A DNA stretch of 64,000 bases, taken from the NCBI RefSeq assembly GCF_038019025.1, contig NZ_CP150496.1:27501-91500 (forward strand), read 5' to 3'. The position numbers and the translations under genes were made by a program. Each line of letters opens with the position of its first letter. Position 1 is the first letter of the stretch. This DNA is from Polaribacter marinaquae. Its GTDB lineage: Bacteria > Bacteroidota > Bacteroidia > Flavobacteriales > Flavobacteriaceae. Under the pieces are notes generated by a model. The model was given only the letters and a program-made list of their open reading frames with translations. It was not told the DNA's origin and ran no database searches. Of the stretch, positions 1-8,668 are shown piece after piece.

Positions 1-550
1 CAGTCATTTTTTCTTTTTTACTCCATTCTGGTTGTAAAAATAACTGACATTTATTTGAAACTTTAGCAGCTTGTTGTTCTGCAAAATCAAAATCTGATTT
101 GTTATGAATAATCATTTTAAGTTCATCTGCTTCAGGATAACACTCATCTAAAGGTAATTTTGTTTTTTTAGGAGACAGACAAAACCAATCCCATTTTCCT
201 GAAAAGGAATATGCACCTGAGGTTTCTATGTGTGTTTTTATATTATTATTTTGTAATAAATCAGTAATATAATCCATAGACCACATTAAAGGTTCACCAC
301 CAGTAATTACAACTGTTTTAGCGTATTTTTTAACATTGTCTACTATTTTATCTGCTAATGTTGGTGGGTGTAATTCTGCGTTCCAACTTTCTTTAACATC
401 GCACCAATGGCAACCTACATCGCAACCACCAACTCTTATAAAATATGCGGCTGTACCCGTGTGAGCGCCTTCACCTTGTATTGTATAAAATTCTTCCATT
501 AGAGGAAGCATTATACCTTTGTTTACTAAATCTTTTGTATTTTTATCCAT
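1..550 (-). CDS. queE: 7-carboxy-7-deazaguanine synthase QueE (3' end outside window)
   Basis: Radical-SAM enzyme that converts 6-carboxytetrahydropterin to 7-carboxy-7-deazaguanine in cytosolic queuosine/preQ0 synthesis. I read 183 codons on the minus strand before the frame runs off the left edge; the family is usually a little over 200 residues, so a short C-terminal piece is missing. The iron-sulfur cluster motif is C-x3-C-x2-C (GCDVGCHWC, residues 42-50), preceded by YTIQGEG (residues 22-28, substrate-side signature) and followed by TGGEPL (83-88), the usual SAM-binding segment. The start could be ATG 550 or an in-frame ATG two codons upstream (556). No other queuosine gene is visible next to it. 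Function is well supported by the motifs. Confidence 0.93.
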   Translation of the reverse strand, partial: MDKNTKDLVNKGIMLPLMEEFYTIQGEGAHTGTAAYFIRVGGCDVGCHWCDVKESWNAELHPPTLADKIVDNVKKYAKTVVITGGEPLMWSMDYITDLLQNNNIKTHIETSGAYSFSGKWDWFCLSPKKTKLPLDECYPEADELKMIIHNKSDFDFAEQQAAKVSNKCQLFLQPEWSKKEKMT

Positions 551-662
551 CTTCATTAAAATCTACCATAATGGTTTAAGTTTGCAAAGGTAGTTTTTTG
601 TAATTCAAGAATAAAAAGAATAATAAATTAATTCTAAATGCTTAATTATCAAAACATTTTTG

Positions 663-670
663 TAAATTTG
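663..670 (+). promoter_or_regulatory. Putative -7 box of rpsA (TAAATTTG)
   Basis: TAAATTTG matches the Bacteroidota -7 consensus TAnnTTTG. I see no good -33 TTTG at the expected distance. It would give rpsA a leader of about 115-120 nt. Within the leader, ACAGATTT (688-695) can pair with AAATCTGT (753-760). Confidence 0.5.
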
Positions 671-792
671 CACTCCTTTTTACGAGAACAGATTTAGAAA
701 AGGAATTAAAAAAACAATTTATAAAAACAACTCTTTGCGTTTACGTCGTTAGAAATCTGTAAAACAATAAGATACAAAATTATTTTAGACAC

Positions 793-2610
793 ATGTCTGA
801 AGAAACAAAAAACACTGAAGAGCAGGTAGCTGCAACTGAAGTACAAGAAACAGCAACTCCTGCTGTAGATCCAAAACAATTTTTAGCTGATTTTAACTGG
901 CACAAGTACGAACAAGGTATTGAAGCTGTAGATGAAGATAAATTAAAAGCATTTGAAACTGCTTTAGAAGGAACTGTTGGATTTGTAAATGAGCGTGATG
1001 TAATTGAAGGAACTGTAATTAGAATTACAGATAGAGATGCAATTATAGACATCAACTCTAAATCTGAAGGAGTTATCTCTTTAAATGAATTCCGTTACAA
1101 CCAAGGTTTATCAGAAGGAGATAAAGTAGAAGTATTAGTTGACAAAAGAGAAGATTCTTCTGGTCAGTTAGTATTATCTCACAAAAAAGCAAGAGTAATT
1201 AAAGCATGGGAACGTGTAAACAATGCTCATGAAACTGGTGAAGTAGTTAACGGTTTTGTTAAGTGTAGAACTAGAGGTGGTATGATTGTAGATGTTTTCG
1301 GTATCGAAGCATTCTTACCAGGATCTCAAATTGATGTTAAGCCAATTAGAGATTACGATCAATACGTAGAGAAAACTATGGAATTCAAAGTTGTGAAAAT
1401 CAACCACGAATTTAAAAACGTTGTTGTATCTCACAAAGCTCTTATTGAAGCTGATATTGAATTACAGAAAAAAGAAATCATTGGTCAGTTAGAAAAAGGA
1501 CAAGTATTAGAAGGTATTGTTAAAAACATTACTTCTTATGGTGTATTTGTTGATTTAGGTGGTGTTGATGGTTTAGTACATATTACAGATTTATCTTGGT
1601 CTAGAATTAACCACCCGAATGAGGTTGTTGAATTAGATCAAAAATTAAACGTTGTAATTTTAGACTTTGATGATAACAAATCTAGAATCCAATTAGGATT
1701 AAAACAATTATCTGCGCATCCTTGGGAAGCTTTAGATACTGACTTAAAAGTTGGTGACAAAGTAACTGGAGAAGTTGTAGTAATTGCAGATTATGGTGCA
1801 TTTGTAGAAGTAGAACAAGGAGTAGAAGGATTAATTCACGTTTCTGAAATGTCTTGGTCAACTCACTTACGTTCTGCACAAGACTTCGTAAAAGTTGGTG
1901 ATAAAGTAGAAGCGCAAGTTTTAACTTTAGATAGAGAAGACAGAAAAATGTCTCTTGGTATCAAGCAATTACACCCAGATCCTTGGACAGATATTACAAC
2001 TAAATTCCCAGTAGGTTCTACTCATACAGGTACTGTAAGAAACTATACTAACTTTGGTGTTTTCGTAGAATTAGAAGAAGGAATCGATGGTTTAGTATAT
2101 ATTTCTGACTTATCTTGGACTAAGAAAATTAAGCATCCATCAGACTTTGTTACTGTTGGAGACAAATTAGAAGTACAAGTATTAGAATTAGATGTAGAGA
2201 ACAGAAAGTTAAACTTAGGTCATAAGCAAACTCAAGATAACCCTTGGGATGCTCACGAAGCTACGTATGCAATCGGTTCTACACACGAAGGAACAATCAA
2301 AGAAAAGAATGATAAAGGAGCAGTTGTAACTTTTGCTGATGGAGTAGAAGGTTTTGCACCAACAAGATTCTTAGAAAAAGAAGATGGTTCTAAATTAGGA
2401 AAAGGAGATACAATCGAATTTGTAGTTTTAGAATTTTCTAAAGAATACAGAAGAGTTGTAGTTTCTCATACTTCTATCTTTAGAGAAGAAGAAAAGAGAA
2501 ATGTAAAAGCAGCAGTTAAAAAATCTGCAGACGCAGAAAAAACTACACTTGGAGACATAGGTGGTTTAGCAGCTCTTAAAAAGAAAATGGAAGCTGGTAA
2601 CAAAAAGTAA
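793..2610 (+). CDS. rpsA: 30S ribosomal protein S1
   Basis: RNA-binding protein of the small ribosomal subunit. At 605 residues it carries six consecutive S1/OB-fold repeats, beginning roughly at residues 67, 148, 235, 320, 407 and 494. The middle repeats show the conserved pattern G-x-V-x-x-I-x-x-Y-G-x-F-V followed by G-L-[VI]-H and [ED]-[ML]-S-W. The N-terminal 35 residues are acidic and low complexity and the C-terminus is lysine-rich, as in other flavobacterial S1 proteins. The gene stands alone, with its own promoter-like box, a long leader and a strong terminator. Bacteroidota lack Shine-Dalgarno sequences, so S1 probably matters for ordinary initiation here (inference). Confidence 0.96.
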   Translation: MSEETKNTEEQVAATEVQETATPAVDPKQFLADFNWHKYEQGIEAVDEDKLKAFETALEGTVGFVNERDVIEGTVIRITDRDAIIDINSKSEGVISLNEFRYNQGLSEGDKVEVLVDKREDSSGQLVLSHKKARVIKAWERVNNAHETGEVVNGFVKCRTRGGMIVDVFGIEAFLPGSQIDVKPIRDYDQYVEKTMEFKVVKINHEFKNVVVSHKALIEADIELQKKEIIGQLEKGQVLEGIVKNITSYGVFVDLGGVDGLVHITDLSWSRINHPNEVVELDQKLNVVILDFDDNKSRIQLGLKQLSAHPWEALDTDLKVGDKVTGEVVVIADYGAFVEVEQGVEGLIHVSEMSWSTHLRSAQDFVKVGDKVEAQVLTLDREDRKMSLGIKQLHPDPWTDITTKFPVGSTHTGTVRNYTNFGVFVELEEGIDGLVYISDLSWTKKIKHPSDFVTVGDKLEVQVLELDVENRKLNLGHKQTQDNPWDAHEATYAIGSTHEGTIKEKNDKGAVVTFADGVEGFAPTRFLEKEDGSKLGKGDTIEFVVLEFSKEYRRVVVSHTSIFREEEKRNVKAAVKKSADAEKTTLGDIGGLAALKKKMEAGNKK

Positions 2611-2646
2611 TCTTACTTTTTAACAAGCCGATATTTATAATATCTA

Positions 2647-2677
2647 AAAGCCGATGCAGTTTTGCATCGGCTTTTTT
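2647..2677 (+). terminator. Rho-independent terminator of rpsA
   Basis: Perfect stem AAGCCGATGCA / TGCATCGGCTT around a GTTT loop, followed by a T run, about 37 nt after the rpsA stop. Confidence 0.93.
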
Positions 2678-2690
2678 ATTTCTATTATTT

Positions 2691-2779
2691 GGGCGTTACC
2701 TTTTAGGTAGGGCTTTACACACTCGCTTTTTGTTCATACTTCACAAAAGAGCTCAAACAAATGCTACAATCCCTAACGC
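2691..2779. repeat. Small inverted-repeat element ending in CTAACGC
   Basis: An 89-nt non-coding segment that is less AT-rich than its surroundings. It opens with GGGCGTTACC and closes with CAATCCCTAACGC, so GCGTTA (2693-2698) and TAACGC (2774-2779) form terminal inverted repeats. An internal imperfect hairpin pairs GCTTTTTGT (2725-2733) with ACAAAAGAGC (2743-2752). From memory, similar sequences ending in AATCCCTAACGC are dispersed between genes in many Flavobacteriia. No second copy was noticed in this window, so calling it a dispersed repeat is inference. Confidence 0.55.
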
Positions 2780-2853
2780 AACTATTTGCTAGCCAATTGC
2801 AAAGTATAAAGTCAGTACATGTTAATTTATTTTAGATAACCATTTAATAAATT

Positions 2854-2861
2854 TATCTTTG
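2854..2861 (+). promoter_or_regulatory. Putative -7 box of glmM (TATCTTTG)
   Basis: TATCTTTG matches TAnnTTTG and lies 28 nt before the glmM ATG. No clear -33 box is seen. Confidence 0.5.
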
Positions 2862-2889
2862 TGTATCTAAAATAAAGACAAAAAATATA

Positions 2890-4278
2890 ATGACACTTAT
2901 AAAATCAATATCAGGTATTAGAGGAACAATTGGTGGTAAAACTGCAGACAATTTAACCCCAATAGACGCAGTAAAATTTGCATCCGCTTACGGTGCTTTT
3001 ATCAAAAACAGAAATCCTAATAAAGATAAAATAACTGTTGTAATTGGTAGAGATGCCCGTATTTCTGGAAAAATGATTTCTAGTTTGGTTGCAAATACTT
3101 TAGTTGGTTTAGGCATAAACGTTGTAGACTTAGGTTTATCTACTACACCAACAGTAGAAGTTGCTGTACCTTTAGAAAATGCAGAAGGTGGTATAATTTT
3201 AACAGCTTCACATAATCCGAAACAATGGAATGCCTTAAAATTATTAAATGAAAAAGGTGAGTTTTTAAATGGATCTGAAGGAGAAAAAATTTTAGCATTA
3301 GCAGAAAGTGAAGATTTTGAATTTGCAGATGTTGATGATTTAGGAGTGTATTCTAAAGATGCTTCTTATTTAGAAAAGCACATTCAAGAAGTTTTAAATT
3401 TAGAATTGGTAGATGTAGAGGCTATTAAAAATGCAAATTTTAAAGTTGTTGTAGATGGTGTTAATTCTACCGGAGGAATTTTTATACCTGCTTTATTAAA
3501 AGAGTTAAATGTAGAATGCGTAGAATTATATTGTACACCAAACGGACAATTTCCACACAATCCAGAACCTTTAAAAGAGCATTTAACAGACATTTCTGAA
3601 CTGGTTGTTAAAGAAAAAGCAGATTTTGGTATTGTTGTAGATCCAGATGTAGATAGATTAGCTTTAATTTCTGAAGATGGTTCTATGTTCGGAGAAGAAT
3701 ATACTTTAGTAGCTTGTGCCGATTATGTTTTAGGAAAACTAGGTGGCGGTAATACAGTTTCTAACTTATCTTCTTCTAGAGCTTTAAGGGATGTTACAGA
3801 AAAACATGGCGGAACTTATACCGCATCTGCTGTTGGTGAAGTAAATGTTGTAATAAAAATGAAAGAAACTAACACTGTAATTGGTGGAGAAGGTAATGGA
3901 GGAATTATTTATCCGGCATCTCATTATGGTAGAGATTCTTTAGTTGGTGTTGCACTATTTTTAAGCCATTTAGCAAATAATAAAATGTCTTGTAAAGAAT
4001 TAAGAGATTCTTATCCAAGTTATTTTATGAGTAAAAATAAAATTCAATTAACGCCAGAAATTAATGTTGATGCTATTTTAGAAACAATGGCAACAACTTA
4101 TAAAGATGAAGATGTGAATACTATAGATGGTGTAAAAATAGATTTTGCTGATGAATGGATTCATTTAAGAAAATCTAATACAGAACCAATTATTAGAATT
4201 TATACAGAAGCTAAATCTCAAACAGCAGCAGATAATTTAGCAGAGAGATTTATAAAAGAAATTAAAGCAATTATTTAA
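2890..4278 (+). CDS. glmM: Phosphoglucosamine mutase (alpha-D-phosphohexomutase family)
   Basis: Cytosolic enzyme that interconverts glucosamine-6-phosphate and glucosamine-1-phosphate on the way to UDP-GlcNAc for peptidoglycan and LPS. The 462 residues have the full family layout: phosphoserine loop TASHNP (residues 105-110, Ser107), Mg-binding loop DPDVDR (251-256), sugar-specificity loop GGEGNGG (near residue 333) and a C-terminal phosphate-binding RKSNTEP. Length fits GlmM better than the longer phosphomannomutases; a second family member lies at 62178-63893. The downstream gene follows after 11 nt and may be co-transcribed. Substrate assignment is by family resemblance only. Confidence 0.85.
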   Translation: MTLIKSISGIRGTIGGKTADNLTPIDAVKFASAYGAFIKNRNPNKDKITVVIGRDARISGKMISSLVANTLVGLGINVVDLGLSTTPTVEVAVPLENAEGGIILTASHNPKQWNALKLLNEKGEFLNGSEGEKILALAESEDFEFADVDDLGVYSKDASYLEKHIQEVLNLELVDVEAIKNANFKVVVDGVNSTGGIFIPALLKELNVECVELYCTPNGQFPHNPEPLKEHLTDISELVVKEKADFGIVVDPDVDRLALISEDGSMFGEEYTLVACADYVLGKLGGGNTVSNLSSSRALRDVTEKHGGTYTASAVGEVNVVIKMKETNTVIGGEGNGGIIYPASHYGRDSLVGVALFLSHLANNKMSCKELRDSYPSYFMSKNKIQLTPEINVDAILETMATTYKDEDVNTIDGVKIDFADEWIHLRKSNTEPIIRIYTEAKSQTAADNLAERFIKEIKAII

Positions 4279-4289
4279 AATAATTTAGA

Positions 4290-5138
4290 TTGAAAAAAAA
4301 CATTTTAGTTTTAGCGATACTTTTTTTTAGTACGCTTACTGTTTTAGGACAACAAAATAAAAAGTTTTCTAAGAAAAATAAGGTAGTAAATAAAGGTAAG
4401 TTTTTTGTTTATTGGGGATGGAATTGGTCTAGTTACACAGATTCTGATATCCGTTTTAAAGGTAAAGATTATGATTTTACATTATCTGATGTTAAGGCAC
4501 AAGATAGACCAACTAAGTTTTCTGTAAATAATTATTTTAACCCTGGTAATATAACAATTCCTCAGAATAACTATAGAATTGGTTACTTTTTTAAAGAAAA
4601 CTATACAATTTCTATTGGTGTAGATCACATGAAATATGTGGTTAACAACGATCAAAATGTTACTATAAATGGTAATATTAATATTGGAAATGCAAAATAT
4701 GATGGTACCTATAACAATCAGAATATACAATTAACAGAAGATTTTTTAAGATTTGAGCACACAGATGGTTTAAATTATGTAAATGTAGAAGTTAAAAGAT
4801 TTGATAATATAGATCATTGGTTCGGATTAGATTTAAAAAACCTTCAAATAAATTTAACTGAAGGAATTGGAGTAGGAGGTTTGTATCCTAGAACAGATAC
4901 ATCGCTTTTAGGTAAAGAAAGACATGATAACTTTCATTTATCTGGTTGGGGAGTTTCTGTTGGTGCCGGATTAAATATAACATTTTTAAAACATTTTTAT
5001 ATTCAATCAGATTATAAAATTGGTTATATAAACATGCCAGATATTAAAACATCTTTAAGTTCTGCAGATTCTGCCTCTCAAAGTTTTTATTTTTTCGAGA
5101 ATAATATATTAATAGGAGGAAGATTCAGAATTTTTTAA
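4290..5138 (+). CDS. Exported putative outer-membrane beta-barrel protein of unknown function
   Basis: 282 residues beginning with a TTG start (MKKNILVLAILFFSTLTVLG then QQ), which gives a normal signal peptide; the next in-frame Met is far inside, so TTG is the only sensible start. The mature part is rich in aromatic/Asn strands and ends in short alternating strands with a terminal phenylalanine (GGRFRIF), as in outer-membrane beta-barrels. No family recognised. It is 11 nt downstream of glmM and 11 nt upstream of the aminotransferase, so the three probably form one transcription unit. Role unknown. Confidence 0.75.
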   Translation: MKKNILVLAILFFSTLTVLGQQNKKFSKKNKVVNKGKFFVYWGWNWSSYTDSDIRFKGKDYDFTLSDVKAQDRPTKFSVNNYFNPGNITIPQNNYRIGYFFKENYTISIGVDHMKYVVNNDQNVTINGNINIGNAKYDGTYNNQNIQLTEDFLRFEHTDGLNYVNVEVKRFDNIDHWFGLDLKNLQINLTEGIGVGGLYPRTDTSLLGKERHDNFHLSGWGVSVGAGLNITFLKHFYIQSDYKIGYINMPDIKTSLSSADSASQSFYFFENNILIGGRFRIF

Positions 5139-5149
5139 AACAGTTTACA

Positions 5150-6616
5150 ATGAATTTAGAAGCATATTTTGATAAGTTTAGAAAAAATATAGTTGGTATA
5201 AACCAAAAATTTGAATCTCCTTATGGTTTGCAAAATCTAATTTACACAGATTGGACGGCTAGCGGTAGATTATATCATCCTATAGAAGAAAAATTGTTAC
5301 ATAAGTTTGGACCATTTGTTGCAAATACACATACAGAAACTTCTACTTCTGGTGCAGCAATGACTTTAGCTTATCACGAAGCTAGAAAAATTATTAAACG
5401 TCATGTTAACGCAAATGAAAACGATGTTTTAATAACTTCGGGTTCTGGTATGACAGGAGTTGTAAATAAGTTTCAAAGAATTCTAGGACTAAAAGTTTCT
5501 GAAAGTTTAAAAAATTATACAGAATTACCAGAAGAAATAAGACCTATAGTTTTTATTTCTCATATGGAACATCATTCTAATCAAACCTCTTGGTTAGAAA
5601 CTATTGCAGATGTAGAAGTTGTGCCTTGCAATAATGAAGGTTTAGTTTGTTTAGAAAGTTTTGAAAAAAGCATTAAAAAACACGAACACAGAAAAATTAA
5701 AATAGCTTCTATAACTTCTTGTTCTAATGTAACAGGTATAAAAACCGATTATCATAAAGTAGCAAAATTGATTCATAGTTATAATGGTTTATGTTTTGTA
5801 GATTTTGCTTGTTGTGCACCTTATGTAGATATAAACATGCATCCAGAATCAGAAGATGAATATTTAGATGCTGTTTTCTTTTCTCCTCATAAATTTTTAG
5901 GAGGACCAGGAAGTTCTGGCGTATTAATTTTTAATAAAAGTTTGTATAAGAACACAATACCTGATAATCCAGGTGGCGGAACGGTAAGTTATACAAATCC
6001 TTGGGGACAACATGATTATTTTGATGATGTAGAAACAAGAGAGGATGGCGGAACACCTGCTTTTTTGCAAACAATTAGAATCGCACTTTCAATTCAGTTG
6101 AAAGAAGAAATGGGAACTGATAAAATTAAAGCGAGAGAAGACGAAATTAATAAAGTTGTTTTTAAAACTTTAGAGAATTTAAACGGAGTAAAAATTTTAG
6201 CACCAAACCATAAGGACAGATTAAGTATTTTTTCTTTTTATTTCGAAAAATATCATTTTAATCTTGTGGTAAAGCTTTTAAATGATCGCTTTGGAATACA
6301 AACAAGAGGTGGATGTTCTTGTGCAGGAACTTATGGTCATTATTTGTTAAATGTTGACCAAGAAACTTCTAATAGAATTAAAGACGAAATTTTACATGGT
6401 TGTAATACTCAAAAACCAGGTTGGGTTCGTCTCTCTGTGCATCCAACAATAACAAATAAAGAATTAGAATTTGTTTGTAATTCTTTAAAAGAACTGTCTG
6501 TAAACATAGAAGATTGGGCTAAAGATTATGAATATGATAGCTTAAAGAATGATTATTCTCATAAATCTGTTACACCAATAGAACAAAACTTAGTTAAAGA
6601 GTGGTTTAACTTATAG
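5150..6616 (+). CDS. Class V aminotransferase / cysteine desulfurase-like PLP enzyme
   Basis: PLP-dependent fold-type I enzyme of 488 residues. The Schiff-base lysine is K248 in SPHKFLGGPGSSG, and HMEHHSNQTSW plus DFACCAPYVD provide the usual cofactor contacts. A C-terminal RGGCSCAGTYG supplies a cysteine at about the desulfurase position, but this long form with a GGGTVSYTNP insert is closer to the selenocysteine lyase-like/isopenicillin epimerase-like group than to IscS or SufS. A separate IscS-like enzyme sits at 37793-38929. The substrate cannot be told from sequence. It ends 1 nt before the stop of the convergent acyltransferase. Confidence 0.85.
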   Translation: MNLEAYFDKFRKNIVGINQKFESPYGLQNLIYTDWTASGRLYHPIEEKLLHKFGPFVANTHTETSTSGAAMTLAYHEARKIIKRHVNANENDVLITSGSGMTGVVNKFQRILGLKVSESLKNYTELPEEIRPIVFISHMEHHSNQTSWLETIADVEVVPCNNEGLVCLESFEKSIKKHEHRKIKIASITSCSNVTGIKTDYHKVAKLIHSYNGLCFVDFACCAPYVDINMHPESEDEYLDAVFFSPHKFLGGPGSSGVLIFNKSLYKNTIPDNPGGGTVSYTNPWGQHDYFDDVETREDGGTPAFLQTIRIALSIQLKEEMGTDKIKAREDEINKVVFKTLENLNGVKILAPNHKDRLSIFSFYFEKYHFNLVVKLLNDRFGIQTRGGCSCAGTYGHYLLNVDQETSNRIKDEILHGCNTQKPGWVRLSVHPTITNKELEFVCNSLKELSVNIEDWAKDYEYDSLKNDYSHKSVTPIEQNLVKEWFNL

Positions 6617-6617
6617 T

Positions 6618-7508
6618 CTATAAAAATTCAGCCGGAACTTTATCTCTATGCTTAAATCTTTTGTGAGACCAAAGATAGAATTCTGGTTGATTTAAAATAT
6701 TTTTTTCTGTCAATTCGGTATATAAATCTGTAATTTGATAATTTTCAAAGTCTTTAGCATTTTCAGTTATCAGTTGAAATTCAGTTTTATAATAACCTCT
6801 TTTAACTTTTTTAGTTACATAATTGATCACTACTAAATCAAACTTTTTTGCAAGCATTTCTGCACCCGTATGCACCGGAACTTTTATATTAAAAAAATCT
6901 CTCCAATAATAAGTTTTATGTGGTTGTGGAGATTGATCGCTTAATAAAATATATGCACCTTGTTTTTTATCAGAAAACCTTTGTTGCATACCTCTAACCA
7001 TATCAGAAGTTTTATATCCAATAACTCCAAACTTTTCTCTTGAATCTCTAACTTTTTTTTCGAAGTACTTATTATTAAGTTTTGTGTACGCACCCAAAAC
7101 ATCAATATTTAAAACTTTAGGTAAACTTGTAGACCATTCCCAATTGGCTTGATGAGCCCCAACCAATGCGATGCTTTTTCCTTCTTTAGCAAATTTATTT
7201 ACCAATTGTGGATTTTCATAAGTATATCTTTTCAAAATTTCTTTTTCAGAAATAGAAAAAGCTTTTACGCTTTCCATCATCAAATCCATTAAATGTTTAA
7301 AGAATTTTTTTCTGATAATTAAAAGTTCTTTTAAAGGTTTGTTAGGAAAAGCTAATTGTAAATTATCTAAAACTACTTTTTTTCGATATCCAATTACATA
7401 ATAAATTAGAAAATAGAAAAAATCTGATTTTAAATATAAGATTCTCATTGGTAACTTAGAAAGCAACCAAATTAATGGATAACTAATGGCAAAGACAATA
7501 AATTGCAT
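6618..7508 (-). CDS. LpxL/HtrB-family lysophospholipid (lipid A) acyltransferase
   Basis: Inner-membrane acyltransferase of the LpxL/LpxM/HtrB family, 296 residues. It has an N-terminal hydrophobic segment (residues 1-20) and the catalytic H-x4-E motif (His119, Glu124, in GAHQANWE). Family members transfer a secondary acyl chain to the lipid A precursor. The gene is single on its strand and converges with the aminotransferase gene with 1 nt between the stop codons, leaving no room for a terminator. The exact acyl donor and position are unknown. Confidence 0.88.
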   Translation of the reverse strand: MQFIVFAISYPLIWLLSKLPMRILYLKSDFFYFLIYYVIGYRKKVVLDNLQLAFPNKPLKELLIIRKKFFKHLMDLMMESVKAFSISEKEILKRYTYENPQLVNKFAKEGKSIALVGAHQANWEWSTSLPKVLNIDVLGAYTKLNNKYFEKKVRDSREKFGVIGYKTSDMVRGMQQRFSDKKQGAYILLSDQSPQPHKTYYWRDFFNIKVPVHTGAEMLAKKFDLVVINYVTKKVKRGYYKTEFQLITENAKDFENYQITDLYTELTEKNILNQPEFYLWSHKRFKHRDKVPAEFL

Positions 7509-7579
7509 ATATAAATTTTAGTGTTGCAAATATCGTATATATATTTAAAATGAAAAGATAAATACTAATGGGTTTTTAT

Positions 7580-7587
7580 TAAGTTTG
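7580..7587 (+). promoter_or_regulatory. Putative -7 box very close to the rhomboid start codon
   Basis: TAAGTTTG matches TAnnTTTG and ends only 4 nt before the ATG at 7592. If used, transcription starts at about the ATG (leaderless mRNA). Confidence 0.4.
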
Positions 7588-7591
7588 TTAC

Positions 7592-8248
7592 ATGATAGAA
7601 AATATAAATAAGGCAATATTATTATTAATGATTGCTAATGTATTAATTTCGATGAAGGGTTTTAAAGAGTATTCATTTCTCGATAAATACAAGTTTCAGG
7701 TTAGTAGAATTTTATCAGGAGAGAAAATTAGAATGTTAACTTCTGGCTTTTTACATGTAGATTGGTTGCATTTAGGTTTAAATATGTATGCTTTGTATCT
7801 TTTTGGAGATATTGTAACGCAACGTACAAGTACTAGTAATTTCTTAATTATTTATTTTGGAAGCTTGTTAGCTGGAAGTTTATATTCATTTAAAGAGCAT
7901 AAAAAAGAACCTTATTATAGTGCTGTTGGAGCATCTGGAGCAGTTTCTGGAACTATTTTTTCAGCTATTTTATTAAATCCAGGTATGAAACTATATCTTT
8001 TGTTTATACCAATTCCAATTCCAGGATATATTTTTGGAATTGGTTACATATTATATTCTATTTATGGTTTGAAAAATCAAGTTGGTAATGTTGGTCATTC
8101 TGCGCATTTAGGAGGAGCAATAGGAGGGTTTATTCTTACAATCATTCTAAATTCCTATTTATTTACATATAACTTAGCTACCATTATATTGTTAGCAGTA
8201 CCAATAATATTTTTATTAGTTTTTGGAGATAAACTGCCAAAAAAATAA
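7592..8248 (+). CDS. Rhomboid-family intramembrane serine protease
   Basis: Six-helix integral membrane protease, 218 residues. The catalytic serine is S115 in GASGAVSG and the catalytic histidine is H172 in GHSAHLGGAIGG; the helix 2 signature H-x-G-x-N (HLGLN, residues 60-64) is present. The family cleaves single-pass membrane substrates within or near the bilayer; the target here is unknown. A TAnnTTTG box ends 4 nt before the start, and a bidirectional hairpin follows the gene and separates it from the opposing tRNA-Gly. The next in-frame Met is residue 13, so the start is not fully certain. Confidence 0.92.
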   Translation: MIENINKAILLLMIANVLISMKGFKEYSFLDKYKFQVSRILSGEKIRMLTSGFLHVDWLHLGLNMYALYLFGDIVTQRTSTSNFLIIYFGSLLAGSLYSFKEHKKEPYYSAVGASGAVSGTIFSAILLNPGMKLYLLFIPIPIPGYIFGIGYILYSIYGLKNQVGNVGHSAHLGGAIGGFILTIILNSYLFTYNLATIILLAVPIIFLLVFGDKLPKK

Positions 8249-8275
8249 ATTACAAGGTTTAGTTTTTAGCAAAAA

Positions 8276-8305
8276 AAAAGCTTCATAATTTCTTATGAAG
8301 CTTTT
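8276..8305. terminator. Bidirectional terminator between rhomboid gene and tRNA-Gly
   Basis: Perfect 13-bp stem AAAAGCTTCATAA / TTATGAAGCTTTT with loop TTTC, A-rich on one side and T-rich on the other. Confidence 0.9.
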
Positions 8306-8306
8306 G

Positions 8307-8379
8307 AGCGAAAGACCAGGTTCGAACTGGCGACATTCAGCTTGGAAGGCTGACGCTCTACCAACTGAGCTACTTTCGC
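8307..8379 (-). tRNA. tRNA-Gly (TCC)
   Basis: 73-nt cloverleaf on the minus strand: acceptor GCGAAAG / CTTTCGC, D-arm TAGCTCAGTTGGTAGAGC, anticodon loop CTTCCAA between TCAGC and GCTGA (anticodon TCC), T-arm with GTTCGAAC. CCA is not encoded, so it must be added by the nucleotidyltransferase (58161-59576). The stretch 8380-8581 to its right holds nothing I can identify. Confidence 0.96.
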
Positions 8380-8623
8380 GTGGTAAAGAGATGCAAATAT
8401 ATAACGTTTTTTAACATCTGCAAGCATTTTTTTTACAAAAAAGATACATTTTTTTAATGTTCTTAATAATGAAATAGTTAGCTATTCATTTTTTTACAAA
8501 AAATAATTTTTGAGCTTAAATTATAAGTATTTTAACTTCTAATAATGATTTTAATTCTGCTGAAATTTTACTTTTTTTTAAAAATTAAGAATTTGGCTTA
8601 TTTATAAAACTGAAGTTCGGTTT

Positions 8624-8631
8624 TATCTTTG
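8624..8631 (+). promoter_or_regulatory. Putative -7 box (TATCTTTG) of the small secreted protein gene, copy A
   Basis: TATCTTTG fits TAnnTTTG, 37 nt before the ATG at 8669; the identical box recurs 694 nt downstream (9318-9325) before copy B. The leader carries AACCCCCAA before the start in both copies. Confidence 0.5.
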
Positions 8632-8668
8632 CTGTATAATTATATGTTTAACCCCCAATTTAATCATT

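Noticed and set aside
2725..2752. Terminator hairpin between rpsA and glmM
   Set aside because: A strong terminator already lies at 2647-2677; this stem is imperfect, has no T tail and belongs to the inverted-repeat element.
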